From assembly GCF_019649055.1 (NCBI RefSeq), contig NW_026570273.1:930001-994000 (forward strand): 64,000 nt of DNA. Reading direction: 5' to 3'. Positions 11,746 to 22,611 of this stretch are shown in pieces (position 1 is the stretch's first letter; each line of letters starts with the position of its first letter). This DNA comes from Paramacrobiotus metropolitanus. Taxonomy: Eukaryota > Tardigrada > Eutardigrada > Parachela > Macrobiotidae. The position numbers were made by a program, and so were the translations under genes. The notes beneath the pieces are model-generated. The model had not been told where the DNA came from, searched no databases, and saw only the letters and a program-made list of their open reading frames with translations.

Positions 11746-12212
11746 ATTTTTGATAAATATTTCGCTGATTGTTTGGTGCGGATTAAACGCACGACGAATG
11801 CATGAATGAATTAACGAAAAGGACTGGACTTTTCATGCTGTACAAGTATGCCAGTGCACATGAACCGGTTGCATTGTACTCGTATTATAGCCATAAACTT
11901 CATCTGTAGCGGCATCCCGTCGGCTTACAGCACTACAGCGTACTATACGGTACTTGAGTCTAGCGGCATTTGCTTACATGTACCGTATGTATGTACATGA
12001 CAGACGCACATGCATCCTATGAATAGCCGGCACTAGCTTAACATCCTCGCGTAACCGGAAATTAAGACAGTCGGTCGATTACGAGCTAGACGTCTCGTTC
12101 ATTCCAGCGCAGGACCTAGCACTCCAGTTTACTCCAATTTTTAAGATTGTTGTTAGTCCAAGACAGCAGTCTCACACTGTAATGACTGTATGGAGAGTAT
12201 ACTAGAGCAGCA
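11746..12212. other. intergenic, shared upstream region of divergent genes
   Basis: Spacer between the receptor copy 3 start and the CD20-like copy at 12213. No gene recognised. It may carry promoters for both divergent genes, but I see no clear TATA or initiator. Confidence 0.3.
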
Positions 12213-12939
12213 ATGGCTTCGCAGTCTACGGTTACGTTCTTGGACAATTATAAACCACTCCTGGTTTTTGGCATACATATTCCAGGTGTTGTTTGGAACA
12301 GCTACAATTGTCACCGACATTATTAGTAAGTTCAGCGGCATTTTTTTCTCTGGGGGTTTAAAATTTGCTTAACAGATTTCAGTTTAAAAATGCTTTACAG
12401 ATTTCAGCATCAGTGCAAGTAGTTACGCATTGCGCATCAGTCTCGCTTCCGGATTTTATGCTGGTATTTTCTGCATCCTCACGGGATCCTTCGGGATCGC
12501 TGCTGGTCGACGCTTACTCCGCGGACAATCACCACGTTATCGCCGATGTCTTCTTGTCATCACAATGGTCATGAGCATCTTGTCGACTATCTTGGCAACA
12601 TGCTTAGTCGTAGTTCTAGGAATCCTTCTGATCGGTTATACTGGAATTAATTAGTATAACGTGGATATTTGTAATAACTCTCGTGCTAATTACGACCACA
12701 TTAATGCGGAAGCTTGTCTCGCCATTAGGAATTCCGGCCCAGTCGTTATCGGTACCCTCCTGGGACTGCACAGTGTTACTTGGATTTGCAGTTTAGGACA
12801 GTCGATTACCGCGGGAATCAATTTATGCAAAATGCCAATAAGCAGGAAATTCCCAGAAACGGTGTATCTGCAAGTGGAGCCTGGCTTCATTGTCAGCAAT
12901 GCAAAATCTACGCCGCTTGATCTCGCTCCTGTGCAGTGA
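12213..12939 (+). pseudogene. CD20/MS4A-like four-helix gene, broken
   Basis: Paralogue of 16230-16968. Exon 1 starts at ATG 12213 (MASQSTVTFLDNYKPLLVF) and ends at 12325 before GTAAGT; exon 2 opens at 12401. The first helix is in another frame from the start: an extra T in the T5 run near 12268 shifts it (the matching AYIFQVLFGTATIVTDII is one frame over). Exon 2 runs well (GFYAGIFCILTGSFGIAAGR, then VITMVMSILSTILA) until an in-frame TAG at 12652-12654, where the paralogue has HLVNANTC. The same frame then continues to 12939 (GTLLGLHSVTWICSLGQS). One homopolymer indel could be an assembly error; the TAG is harder to dismiss. Confidence 0.72.
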
Positions 12940-13813
12940 CAGCTTATTCCGGGTGCAATCCGGATAGAAACACAAATTGCATGGATAGTCATCAGTCAAA
13001 CTGTGGTGCGCTTGGAATGGAACAGTGCGCGTTAACCATCATATCGATCTACATAAGCACATGATGGAAAGATATTATTATACGCAGCAATGAATCGCAT
13101 ACGGTCACAAAATTCATTGATTCTGGGGTTGTTCTATGGAAACTTGAAATTTAAAGAAGTGGCGGCAAAGGTCCAACCAACTAAGTGGTTGCGGTCTGAT
13201 CTGCGCTTTTATGCGGAACAACAAGATTTGTCATTTGTGGGATTATTTTGAAATAATTTTTCTAAACGCGAGTGCATTCCGCCAACCCGATATTGAACCG
13301 ATGCCCAAATTGCCGTTGTTCCAGACTGGGGTCCGACACGTCTTTTCAGGACAAATATTCTTTTCCTTACTCTTATAGCAAGCACTCTCTGTATGTTTCT
13401 AAACTTTCTCCGAAGCGTCACCGGCATTTTGTGTCTAATAGATCTTCGGGTGTAAATAGTGCATTTCTCTGATATAATTTGAAATACGAGCTTTCAAGTA
13501 ATGTTTTTCCCGGCATCTGGAACTTGAGACATCATTATTTCTTTTTGTACTTCCTACCTTAATTTTCACAGTGCTGACCCGTTTCGGCCGCAAAAAAAAA
13601 CATGTATTCGGAACATACTTTATAGTTAACTAATATGGATAGGTTCTTCTCGTGACGTTATGCAGTGAAGATGATATGACGAAAGGCACACCTGTTCTAT
13701 CGTTAAGGTCAAGTATTTATCGTCCGATGCATCCTGTTGCCGGCCGCGGTCAGTTCTCTCCGATACTAGTGCAGTTTTCTTGCGCATTGATGGACCACTG
13801 AGACCGACCATGA
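12940..13813. other. intergenic, no gene recognised
   Basis: No supported gene or repeat. Open frames here (for example minus 13427-13209) are short and match nothing I know. Confidence 0.35.
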
Positions 13814-14909
13814 TCAATCGCAGTCCACCGGGATGAACATTTCGAATTTCTCCTTTGGTTCACTTTCCCATAAATCCGGGACGATCTCATACATCGCTCC
13901 CTGCCTCCCAGGTTCCAGTAGACGTGGATTGGCTGCGATAAACGACCGGAACCATGCGAATTCGCATCCGCAGTGCAATTTCCACAAATACGCTTTATCA
14001 CGCGTTAATCCGTTCCAATCGTGATACCGCAGATAATCTAATGACAACATGCGCAGATATTCTAAATCCTGAAAACTGTTGACTTCCAGTGCACTGATGG
14101 TCACGCTGTCGAATCGGATCACGCGGATTTCCGGCGACTTCGAGAAATCATTGCGCCGAATGTCCAGATTGTGGCAGTTAAAGAGCTTGAAATCCACGAC
14201 TTTGGACATCTCCAACTGGGCCAGTTTGCCGGTGATCCGTGTGTCTTCGCATAAACGGAGATCTACGAGGACAATCTGCTTTCTGATAGGAACTAACACA
14301 TCCGTCCACAAGTAAGGTCGATCGTGAAGGCGGACGCGGATTGGTCGGATGGGCTGACGGGCCATCTCTGTGGTCATGTTTTTCAGAATGTCCTGTGTGA
14401 CTTCATCGTAGCAACGAAGGACGAGCCCGCGAAATCCGGTGCAATTGCGATAGTTGTGCGAACCCCAACACTTGGTGTTACCGTCCACCCACCGGTACTG
14501 AGTGCGACATTCGTCAACGGACAGAAACTGGTTGGAGAAGCCGGATAAATAGACCCGCGGACTGTATGAATTCCCTGCAAAACAAATGCTGGAAATCGAC
14601 GGGAACCACGATATTCTCGACAAATCATGGAATATTTCTGGGATGTATTTTCCGCATATTGCGACATGCTTATGAATAAAATATATAAATTTTAAAGAAA
14701 ACCCTTAATATTTGACCGCTTGTGCTACGTATTGTCACTATATTTCGACCCATTTAATAGTTAAAGTAATACGATTATTATTGTGTCTGCAGCATGCGCG
14801 TGTAAATTTGTGAAATTTCTGGATATTGCCAAAACCTACACATACCAGCCAAAGTCCTCTTGCTGAATAAGGCGACACAAAGAAGCAGGAACAGAGACGT
14901 ATGCCTCAT
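13814..14909 (-). CDS. secreted or surface LRR-like ectodomain protein (two exons)
   Basis: Predicted 274-residue secreted protein. Exon 1 (complement 14909-14846) encodes a signal peptide, MRHTSLFLLLCVALFSKRT, and ends at a GTATGT donor in phase 1. Exon 2 (complement 14574-13814) follows a TTTTGCAG acceptor and keeps the frame, so I prefer this start to the in-intron ATG at 14623. The N-terminal part is Cys-rich (CRTQYRW, CWGSHNYRNC). The middle has leucine-rich-repeat-like spacing (KVVDFKLFNCHNLDI, then DLEYLRMLSLDYLRY). The end resembles an LRR C-terminal cap (LHCGCEFAWFRSFI, then CD at the terminus). No transmembrane helix is visible, so it is either secreted or missing further exons. A decayed copy lies at 4330-4690. 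Function unknown; binding of another protein is the usual LRR role. Confidence 0.7.
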
Positions 14910-15588
14910 TTTTACGATGGTAAGGTGTGTCGAGTGGGGACACGGAAACTGGTTTGGAAGGATACGCTAACAAAATATTTTTGTTACTATTCAAGGTGGT
15001 GCGCTGTTAAGCGCTTGTCTCAAAACTTAAACGGTTTTATACACTCTCGCTGCATTATTATATACACCTGACGCTTTTTTTCCAAGCAGGTTAGGTTACA
15101 AAAAAAGATTTACCAACAGATAAAACATGCTTAGGCTGAGATGCAACGATAATTCAACAGATTATACGAGCGTCGACGGTACCGCACCGCAGCTACGGTG
15201 CAGTACAACTGGTATTCGTATGGGGTTTATTTTCACTCATCTACACAACTACTGTATAGTAATTAATTTTACACGTAGAGACTTTGGCGTAGCCGTCTAA
15301 GTACGGAGATGCTTATATAATGTTATGGTGGTAACGAAACCGTAACTGGTTTTTACCAGACACCAGTCGTTGTATCGACAGCCTTAGAAGAGGACTAGCG
15401 CCGCACTTCACCATAATAAGGGTAATCAATCCTATGAGAATTATCTCACTGATGTTTTGCCTGAAGTGGGGCACAACGCTCCGTTGCGCGCCCGTGAAAG
15501 ATAACGCGAGTTAGTCACCACAACATTCTCAAGCCGAAAGCTAACGGCTGCGCTTATTGGTCCGCTACGTGATCCACAGATGAATTAC

Positions 15589-15614
15589 AAAACGCAGCTT
15601 CGAAGCTGCGTTTT
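15589..15614. repeat. perfect 26-bp palindrome
   Basis: The half-site AAAACGCAGCTTC is followed immediately by its exact reverse complement. As RNA or single-stranded DNA it would form a loop-poor hairpin. No gene is adjacent. It could be a fossil transposon end or a binding site. Confidence 0.7.
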
Positions 15615-15689
15615 CTATTTCAAATACACATTCACCTCCGTGGTTCAGTATTGCCAACGGAGCTTTACACAGTGGCCACCCCTTACATG

Positions 15690-16015
15690 TTGAAGAGCTT
15701 TAAGTTTATTAGCTAGTTTACTAATAATTTAATGTGATTGAGTATTAATCTGCATTACTAATTTTATTGAGTATTTATCTGTATTACTAAAGGCTGCTTG
15801 ACTATTAGTGACAGACTGATTGCTAATTTAGTAATTACTATAAGCTATTGATATTAGTAATTTATGATGTAGTTTAGATTGCGCTACTGCCTAATTCTTA
15901 ATATTAATTAATTACGCTAATTAATTAGTTAAGTTACATTGAGTAAACGGCATTACATTAATCAGTTAAGTGATAAATTAATAATCACCCTCAAGCATTC
16001 GGATTAATGTGAGCA
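15690..16015. repeat. AT-rich degenerate repeat tract
   Basis: Dense TTAGTAATTTA / TTAATTAGTTAAG-type motifs repeat irregularly in both orientations. Low-complexity spacer; no coding potential seen. Confidence 0.55.
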
Positions 16016-16229
16016 TGTGACCCTGCAGTACAATTCATTTTCATGTATGCAGGCTTAAAGCACGATTCATTTAGCAGTATTGCGCTTTATCTGGTGATCC
16101 ACAGCTTATTACTGGCCCAACGCATTCTCGTTTTTTGCTATATGTCATCCTTCGGTGACGCATACAGAATTCACATTTTATTTCGCGATATCGTACTTGA
16201 AAAGATGAGTGTAGGATTGATTAGACCTA

Positions 16230-16968
16230 ATGTCTCTGCACAATCATAAACCGATTCTGGCTCTCGGCTTACTCCAGCTGTTGCTTGGAGTAGCAATGAT
16301 TATCACGGATACCATCAGTAAGTTATAACAGCGTTACCAGTATTTCTGATTTTCTTAGCATTTTGTTAAAATGGGTCGGTGGATCACAGGCTTACAGCTT
16401 ATCTGACTTGTGGAAATATTTCGCAGATTTCAGCATCACTGCAGTTGCGCACGCTACGGTCTACAGTCTCTTCGGCTCAGGTTTTTATGCCGGTGTTTTG
16501 TGCATCACAACGGGCACCTTCGGGATCGCCGCAGGTCGACATTTACCCAACGGACAATCACCGCATTCCCGCCAGTGCTTTCTTGTCACCGCAATGGTGA
16601 TGAGCACCATATCGACTGTCCTGGCAACATTTTTAATTGGTGTTTTTGGAATTCTTCTCAGGGATATTATTGGAATCCATTTGGTCAATGCGAATACTTG
16701 TGACAGCTCCCATCTTGATTACGACCCCGTTCATGGAAACGCATGTGTGCTCTTAGGGGTGCTCGGCCAAACGTTTGTCGGTACCTTCTTGGGACTGCAT
16801 AGTGTTATGTGGATTTGTGGCTTGGCTCAGTCGATTACGGCACGAATCAGTATATCGAAAATGCTCAGACGCAGCGAAACTCCACAAGTGGTGTACACAC
16901 AATTGGCTTCTATTATACACAGGGTGCTTCAGGGCAACAAGTGTATTTCGTGGCGGACCAACCCGTGA
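16230..16968 (+). CDS. CD20/MS4A-like four-helix membrane protein (two exons)
   Basis: Predicted 209-residue tetra-spanning membrane protein, resembling the CD20/MS4A fold; biochemical role unknown. Exon 1 is 16230-16317 (MSLHNHKPILALGLLQLLLG, helix 1) with a GTAAGT donor in phase 1; exon 2 is 16427-16968 after a TTTCGCAG acceptor. Helix 2 lies in GFYAGVLCITTGTFGIAAGR, helix 3 in VTAMVMSTISTVLATFLIGV, then an extracellular loop with two cysteines (ANTCD and GNACVLL), and helix 4 in GTFLGLHSVMWICGL. The C-terminal tail after VVYTQ ends in this frame at 16968, but the neighbouring frame stays open to 17030 with a more family-like tail (GASGQQVYFVADQP); one base near 16915 would decide. It is the only apparently intact copy of three. 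Confidence 0.68.
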
Positions 16969-17446
16969 GATCGGCTATTCCGCATGATCCATTGGCAAAT
17001 CCAGTTCAGTCAGCTGTACAAAGGCCATGATAAATTTTGGCATACATATTAAATTTTGGTTAACGCTCTCTTGTCAATCCGATGCATTTTTTGACAAAAG
17101 AGGTACGATTACAGCACATACGCTACTTGTATATTGTATCATTCTTAAATCATCTGCAAGCACTCATGGCTAGATTCCGGTCAATATATAAAGATCGCTC
17201 TGGACTATCTAACGATATTCAGCAACATTCATTGTGGTTTAATCAGCATGCATACCGAATAGTGATTATTTGAGCAGCTGTAACATGGGCATTTTTCAGT
17301 GATCCAATAATGGTCACTATTTTAGCGGTTGTCTGGTTCGTTGTCCGCTGCCAAGGTACTGCTTCTCGTTGACCTATACAAGTAAGACTCATACGATACA
17401 TTTGCACTATAAGTCAAATTCGGACATATCGTTTTAACAATGCTTT
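16969..17446. other. intergenic, no gene recognised
   Basis: Possible alternative C-terminal coding sequence of the CD20-like gene to 17030; otherwise nothing recognised. Confidence 0.35.
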
Positions 17447-17450
17447 TTAA

Positions 17451-18117
17451 GGGAAACGGCCCGGTACATAGCGTCAAAAATGGGATACATACGCTAAAAC
17501 TTTCGCTTGCGCGCTCTCCGAATCACTATTTTGCAATACTTTATGTCATTCTAAAGCTAGATGATTTGTATACATTGTTCTGAAAACCGCCGTTTGCGCG
17601 CGCAACATCCGGTTGCTGAGATATGGTGTATTAAAATGGGCGAAAAGTTTAAATGCATTGTTTTGTACCAAATGTCTGGTTATTATCCGACCTTCTTGAA
17701 ACTTTGCTGTAAAAAGCACACGGCTGTAAAGCCGAAAGTGAATCAATTTCAAGTCCATACTCCATAGCACTTTCCCATAATTTTAAAATGAATTTTAAAA
17801 TTTTTTAAATTCATTTTAAAATCGGAAAAAAATGCTATGGATCTGATATTGGTTCACTTTTAACTTCATGGCCATGTGCCTTTTATCTGTACAGCAAAGT
17901 TTCAAAAGGATCGGATAATAACCAGACTTTTGGTACACAACATTACATTTAATCTTTTCGCCCATTTTAACACACCATATCTCAGCAACCGGATGTTGCG
18001 CGCGCAAACGATTTTCAGAACAATGTATACAATCATTTAGCTTTAGAATGACATAAATTATTACAAAGTTTTATTGTATATATCCCATTTTTGACACTAT
18101 GTACCGGGCCATTTTCC
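17451..18117. mobile_element. palindromic MITE-like foldback with TTAA ends
   Basis: The two halves are near-perfect inverted copies of about 320 bases. The left end GGGAAACGGCCCGGTACATAG pairs with the right end (reverse complement GGAAAATGGCCCGGTACATAG). The centre (17775-17835) is a run of ATTTTAAAATT-type sequence. Both ends abut TTAA (17447-17450 and 18118-18121), the duplication typical of piggyBac-class insertion. Each half contains the same open frame (about 65 codons, for example QHPVAEIWC), seen from plus at 17561 and from minus at 18007; this follows from the inversion and is probably not a gene. No transposase, so non-autonomous. Confidence 0.75.
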
Positions 18118-18121
18118 TTAA

Positions 18122-19069
18122 GAGGCGATAGCCTTGACCTTCGCACCAGGCGTTGTATATCGCTCCGTAATTATCGAATTTTAAGCTCACCCCGAAATAA
18201 GAGCTCCCTCGTGAAAGGATCCCCGCAACATTAGCCCCTCTAGAGTAAGGTCACCAAATAAAATTCCACTCGAACTAGGTGCCCATGGGCTCCAATTAAA
18301 AGTACGGAAAAATGTATACATACTTACATAATCTGGTACTGTATATTTGTACTCACAAATATAGCAATGTGACCAACCTCACTCAGGCATTAAAGATGGA
18401 ATATGACCTAGCCACAATACAGAAGGTAAGAAATTCTTCACGCGCTTCCGCATTTCACACTTTGCTGCTTTTCACATCATTCCGCTGCGTATAAATGCTC
18501 CAAGCGCAACCAAATACGAGGAAATCTGTGTTTCTACTTAGCGTATGCCTGTGAGATTCATTACGACTGCATCGCAATAATTACTAATACAGAGTATGTA
18601 CGCGTAATTGTCTCAACCATTTCAAATTTGGAAACTCACACTTGGATAGTCTACTTGGGACTCTTGCGGTATACGGACAAAGAGGTGCGTAATGCGTTTT
18701 TAGAAGCAACGTACAATCATAATCTCGACAAGCTATGTTCCAGAAAATGCAGAACATCATGTTTGTTTATTCTGGGCAAGAACGAGGTAGGTATGATTAC
18801 GTGTGCAGAGTACATTCTGTACAGTGAGTATTACGAACCATGAACGACGCACGGTTAGTCAGCTGCACACGGTGTTTTTTGATGATACAGTTAATGCACT
18901 GAGTCATCGACATTGTTCCAGGAAGAACTTCTTCGGTTGTTTAGCGCCTGCAGCTGGCCATTGCTAACGTTTTTGCCGCACTTATGCAACACACACATGA
19001 CAACGCGTGGAACAGTCAATTTTGCAGGTTAACTGCAGATGCTCTCCCGACAAATAACCAGAGTACGAC
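18122..19069. other. intergenic, no gene recognised
   Basis: Short plus-strand open frames (18312-18494, 18628-18843) show no family. The last ~200 bases are presumably the promoter of the gene starting at 19070. Confidence 0.35.
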
Positions 19070-20096
19070 ATGGGGTTTTTACAGTGGAAAATTCTGCTGG
19101 GACTAGGTACGTCGCTACATTTTGGATTTTAACAAAACACACAAATTAGGATTATTCTACACTGTAATGACCGTGAAATAACGATGCGGCAACGGCTCTC
19201 TTCGCCAAATTTACTTTAGTTCTGAATGGGATGTGCCAAGTAATTCTCAGTTTTTTCGATAACCCCTTTCATGACGTATACTGTTCCTCTACCTTCAGTG
19301 AGCTTGGTTAATTGTGGAAAAACGCTCTTGGGCAGCTCAGCTGTCAGCGGAGTCACCTTCAACCAAGTAGTACGAAATTCTTGCATTGTGACTTGTATTA
19401 CTGTATGTGTATTAAATTACAATAAAACATATCAAGATTCTTTGCAGAAGGGTGCAGCCATATTCTTGCCGTACTTTTCCGTTAACTGCAATGAGAATGT
19501 CACGTTCATCACTACCAAAGACAAATCTAAATGTGAACAGCAATGTCGCAATGACAGCAATTGCCGGTATGCTGTGTATGAAACCGAGAAAAACCGCAAC
19601 TGTCCAAGTGCTTGATCCATGGACCATCAGATGGAATATCCCTAAATAACACCGAGTCCCTTCTTACTGCTATCCATTACAATAGAACCGAGCAAGCTTG
19701 TAAGCAGCTGAAAGGAGACATGTTTTCTCTAGCTTAACAGGCGAAACCGGCACGATGCGGTTGTGTACCGCATTCTTATGACTGCCGGCTGAAAGCGTAT
19801 CACCGCATCGAGGACGCCATTTTAGTGGGCTTTGTTTACAAAAATTTTACCGCCTGTACCAGTGTGGAAGTGGATGGCCACGTTCTTCAGCAAACAAGAG
19901 GAGATCAAGTTTCGCTGGATTTTTGCTGGAAACTATGTAATTTCTTCCCGGCGTGCACTGCAGCCCAGTATACTTCTGGTACTCCGGCTGGGAGGATTCG
20001 TGTTTTCTGTATGATAGTCCGTCTCCGGCTAAAACGCTTAACCAAACAGCGCAGAGCAGACAAAACCAAACAGCTAGTAGTGTTGTTTTCTTTGCC
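19070..20096 (+). pseudogene. Cys-rich secreted protein (PAN/apple-like), broken copy
   Basis: Paralogue of the intact gene 24913-32634 with the same three-exon layout. Exon 1 19070-19106 (MGFLQWKILLGL, signal peptide, donor GTACGT), exon 2 19299-19366 (SLVNCGKTLLGSSAVSG), exon 3 from 19448 (KGAAIFLPYFSVNCN). First frameshift at an A5 run near 19590, after YETEKN; the homologous LSKCLIHGPSDG continues in the next frame. An in-frame TAA at about 19735 replaces a Glu codon of the paralogue. A second frameshift comes near 19975 (after CTAAQYTS), beyond which the WEDSCFLYD and SSVVFFAV segments are in another frame, and the terminal stop is lost. Intron 1 is 192 bases, the baseline for judging the giant intron of the paralogue. 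Confidence 0.75.
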
Positions 20097-20504
20097 GTTC
20101 AATGCACGTTGAACTTCGTTATTTGCCCGTCAAAATCTGTGACACAAACAAAACTGCCTCGAAAACGGAAAAAACTAGTTTTCTTAACGTGAAATATGGC
20201 GTACGCGTTGTGCGAAATGTATCCCTTTCGTATTATGAGACTTTGTTAAATCGCCCACTATATTGCTACAGTGTGTCTGTTTTCGGCGATTCCGAGCTCC
20301 TGGATTTCTGTTGAAGAAATTATTGATGATTTTTTTGCCAAAGCCGTTCCAACTGTATAATTTCTGGTTTCAATGGCGGATTAATTGAATAGTTGTCTTA
20401 CAGAGTATTTACTAGGTGCATACTGTTGTCAGCAATTAGGGAACGTGTGCCCGTCATTTACTGCCTTCTCGAATTTTGTTTCCATTGTTAGTCGTCGGTT
20501 CTAG
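20097..20504. other. intergenic, no gene recognised
   Basis: Spacer between the pseudogene and the tandem-module region. Nothing recognised. Confidence 0.35.
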
Positions 20505-20533
20505 TTTCTATAATAATACAGTACAAGCACAGC

Positions 20534-20555
20534 GCGCGGCGCTTACGCGCCGCGC
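20534..20555 (+). other. GC-rich hairpin, module 1
   Basis: Arms GCGCGGCGC and GCGCCGCGC (9 bp, all G/C) around a 4-base loop TTAC. Repeated in modules 2 and 3. Confidence 0.7.
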
Positions 20556-21205
20556 TGCAGTGCAAAGCCGGTTCTTGTCGGCTGGGCGTTTTTGCTAAAC
20601 GAAACGAAGTGAAACGGTTTTATATGCTAAGTAGGTCTTATTGAAAGGGGAATACAGTTAGCTAGAGACGGGTGTGTAACCCGAAATTCTTCGGTTACAC
20701 AACCCTTTAAAGCGTGGACACATCACGCGTCGCCTTCGGGTACCAAAAGCATAAAACGGCGGGTACCGCACGCGTGGCCTTCGGTGACCAAAGGCTCAAA
20801 AGGACGGGTACCGCATGCGGGGCCTTCGGTGACGAAAGGCTCAAAAGGACGGGTACCGCACGCGGGGCCTTCGGTGACGAAAGGCTCTAAAGGACGGGTA
20901 CCGCACGCAAGGCCTTCGGTGATCAAAGGTTTAAAATGGCGGATACCGCACGCGTGGCCTTCGGTGACTAAAGGCTTAAAGGGTGGGTGCCGCAAAGTTC
21001 GTTAAGGTAATTAAAGTTATCGGGTTTGTTAATGTACTAAGGTCTTGAAACTTAGTAAGGAATAAAGCTAAATGTGAGATTCGGTTTATCAGGCGAAGGT
21101 TTTACAGATAAATGTACGAAATTTCGGAAGCTTATTAAGGATAAAGGCGTAACAGCACTGGTTTAAGGGGCTGCAAAAGCTTAAAAATCGCTAGGCGGGT
21201 TCCGG

Positions 21206-21293
21206 CCAATCAGAAACGTAAGGCTCGTTCTGGCCAATCAGAACGTTTTGGAGGCGGGAGCGTTCCGGAATCAGATCTCTGCTTTAATATATA
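21206..21293 (+). promoter_or_regulatory. promoter-like block 1 (CCAAT x2, GC-box, TATA)
   Basis: GGCCAATCAG at about 21204-21213 and again at 21232-21241, GGAGGCGGGAG at about 21250-21260, and TTTAATATATAGG ending at 21294. Order and spacing (TATA about 30 bases before the hairpin, CCAAT 50-90 bases further up) match an RNA polymerase II core promoter pointing right, towards the hairpin and the second array. Inference only; no transcript evidence. Confidence 0.5.
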
Positions 21294-21306
21294 GGACAAG
21301 CACGGC

Positions 21307-21328
21307 GCGCGGCGCTCACGCGCCGCGC
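21307..21328 (+). other. GC-rich hairpin, module 2
   Basis: Same 9-bp arms as module 1 with loop TCAC. It starts about 15 bases after the TATA block, so it would lie at or near the 5' end of a transcript from that promoter. Confidence 0.7.
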
Positions 21329-21499
21329 TGCAGTGCATAGGCGGTTCTTGTCGGCTGGGCCCTTTTTGCTAAACGAATCGAAGTCAAACAGTTTTATATG
21401 CTAATTAAATCTTATTGAAAAGGGAATACAGTTACTGTATAAAAAACGGGTTAAACCGAAATTCTTCTGTTACAAAACGCTTAAGAGCGTGGACAAATA

Positions 21500-22260
21500 A
21501 TGCGTAACCTTCGGTTACCAAAGGTTTAAAAGAGCGGGTGCCGCACGCGTGGCCTTCGGTGACCAAAGGCTCAAAAAGGCGGGTACCGCACGCGTCGCCC
21601 TCGGTGACCAAAGGCTCAAAAAGGCGGGTACCGCACGCGTGGCCCTCGGTAACCAAAGGTTCAAAAAGGCGGGTACCGCACGCGGTGCCTTCGGTGACCA
21701 AAGGCTCAAAAAGGCGGGTACCGCACGCGTCGCCCTCGGTGACCAAAGGCTCAAAAAGGCGGGTACCGCACGCGTGGCTTTCGGTGACCAAAAGCTCAAA
21801 AACGCGGGTACCGCACGCGTGGCTTTCGGTGACCAAAAGCTGAAAAAAGCGGGTATCGCACGCGGTGCCTTCAGTGATCAAAGGCTCGTGACTAAAAGCT
21901 CAAAAAAGCGGGTATCGCACGCGGTGCCTTCGGTGACCAAAGGCTCAAAAACGCGGGTACCGCACGCGTGGCTTTCGGTGACCAATAGCTCAAAAAAGCG
22001 GGTATCGCACGCGGTGCCTTCGGTGACCAAAGGCTCAAAAAGGCGGGTACCGCACGCGGTGCCTTCGGTGACCAAAGGCTCAAAAAGGCATTTACCGCAT
22101 GCGTGGCCTTCGGTGACCAAAGGCTTAAAAATGCGGGTACCGCACGCGCGGTTTTCGGTGACCAAAGACTCAAAAAGGCGGGCACCGCACGCGGCCTTCG
22201 GTGACCAAATGCTTAAAAGGGCAGGTAAAGCACTCGGGGCTTTCGGTTACTAAACGCTTA
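21500..22260. repeat. 45-bp tandem repeat array (largest)
   Basis: About 17 units of GGCGGGTACCGCACGCGTGG followed by a second half CCTTCGGTGACCAAAGGC plus an A-rich joint. Each unit can fold: GCCTT pairs with AAGGC around CGGTGACCA. Shorter arrays of the same unit lie at 20728-20990 and 22625-23115. Confidence 0.8.
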
Positions 22261-22488
22261 AAAGGTGGGAACGCAAAGTCTGTTAAGGTAATTAAAGTTA
22301 GCAGGTTTGTTAAAGAACTATGGTTTGAACTTAGTAAGGATTAAAGATAAATAATGGTGGGATCCAGTTTATCAGGCGAAGGTTTTAAAGGTAAAGGCAC
22401 TAAATTTCGGAAGCTTAGTAAGGATAAAGGCGTAGCAGCACTGGTTTAAGGGGCTGCAAATGCTTTAAAGTCTGTAGACGGGTTCCGG

Positions 22489-22576
22489 CCAATCAGAAAC
22501 GTAGGGCTGGTTCTGGCCAATCAGAAAACTTTGGAGGCGGGAGCATTCCGGAATCAGATCTCTGCTTTGATATATA
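22489..22576 (+). promoter_or_regulatory. promoter-like block 2
   Basis: Two CCAAT boxes (22489-22493, 22517-22521), a GGAGGCGGGAG box near 22533 and a TTTGATATATAGG TATA box ending about 22577, followed by the module-3 hairpin at 22590. Same arrangement as block 1. Confidence 0.5.
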
Positions 22577-22589
22577 GGACAAGCAGGAC

Positions 22590-22611
22590 GCGCGGCGCTT
22601 ACGCGCCGCGC
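22590..22611 (+). other. GC-rich hairpin, module 3
   Basis: Arms GCGCGGCGC / GCGCCGCGC, loop TTAC, as in module 1. Confidence 0.7.

Larger units (their letters stand above)
14910..16229. other. intergenic between LRR-like and CD20-like genes
   Basis: No gene recognised. It contains the palindrome at 15589-15614 and the AT-rich tract at 15690-16015. A GCGCTT-type run around 15000-15020 and a T-rich stretch near 15080 are unremarkable. Confidence 0.4.

Noticed and set aside
17561-18007. Two convergent ~65-codon genes
   Set aside because: They are the same sequence in the two arms of a palindromic element.
20723-22253. Long open frames through the 45-bp arrays on both strands (VTEGHACGTR- and VPHAWPSVTKG-type)
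   Set aside because: The unit length is a multiple of three, so frames stay open automatically on both strands; no start context, no domain.
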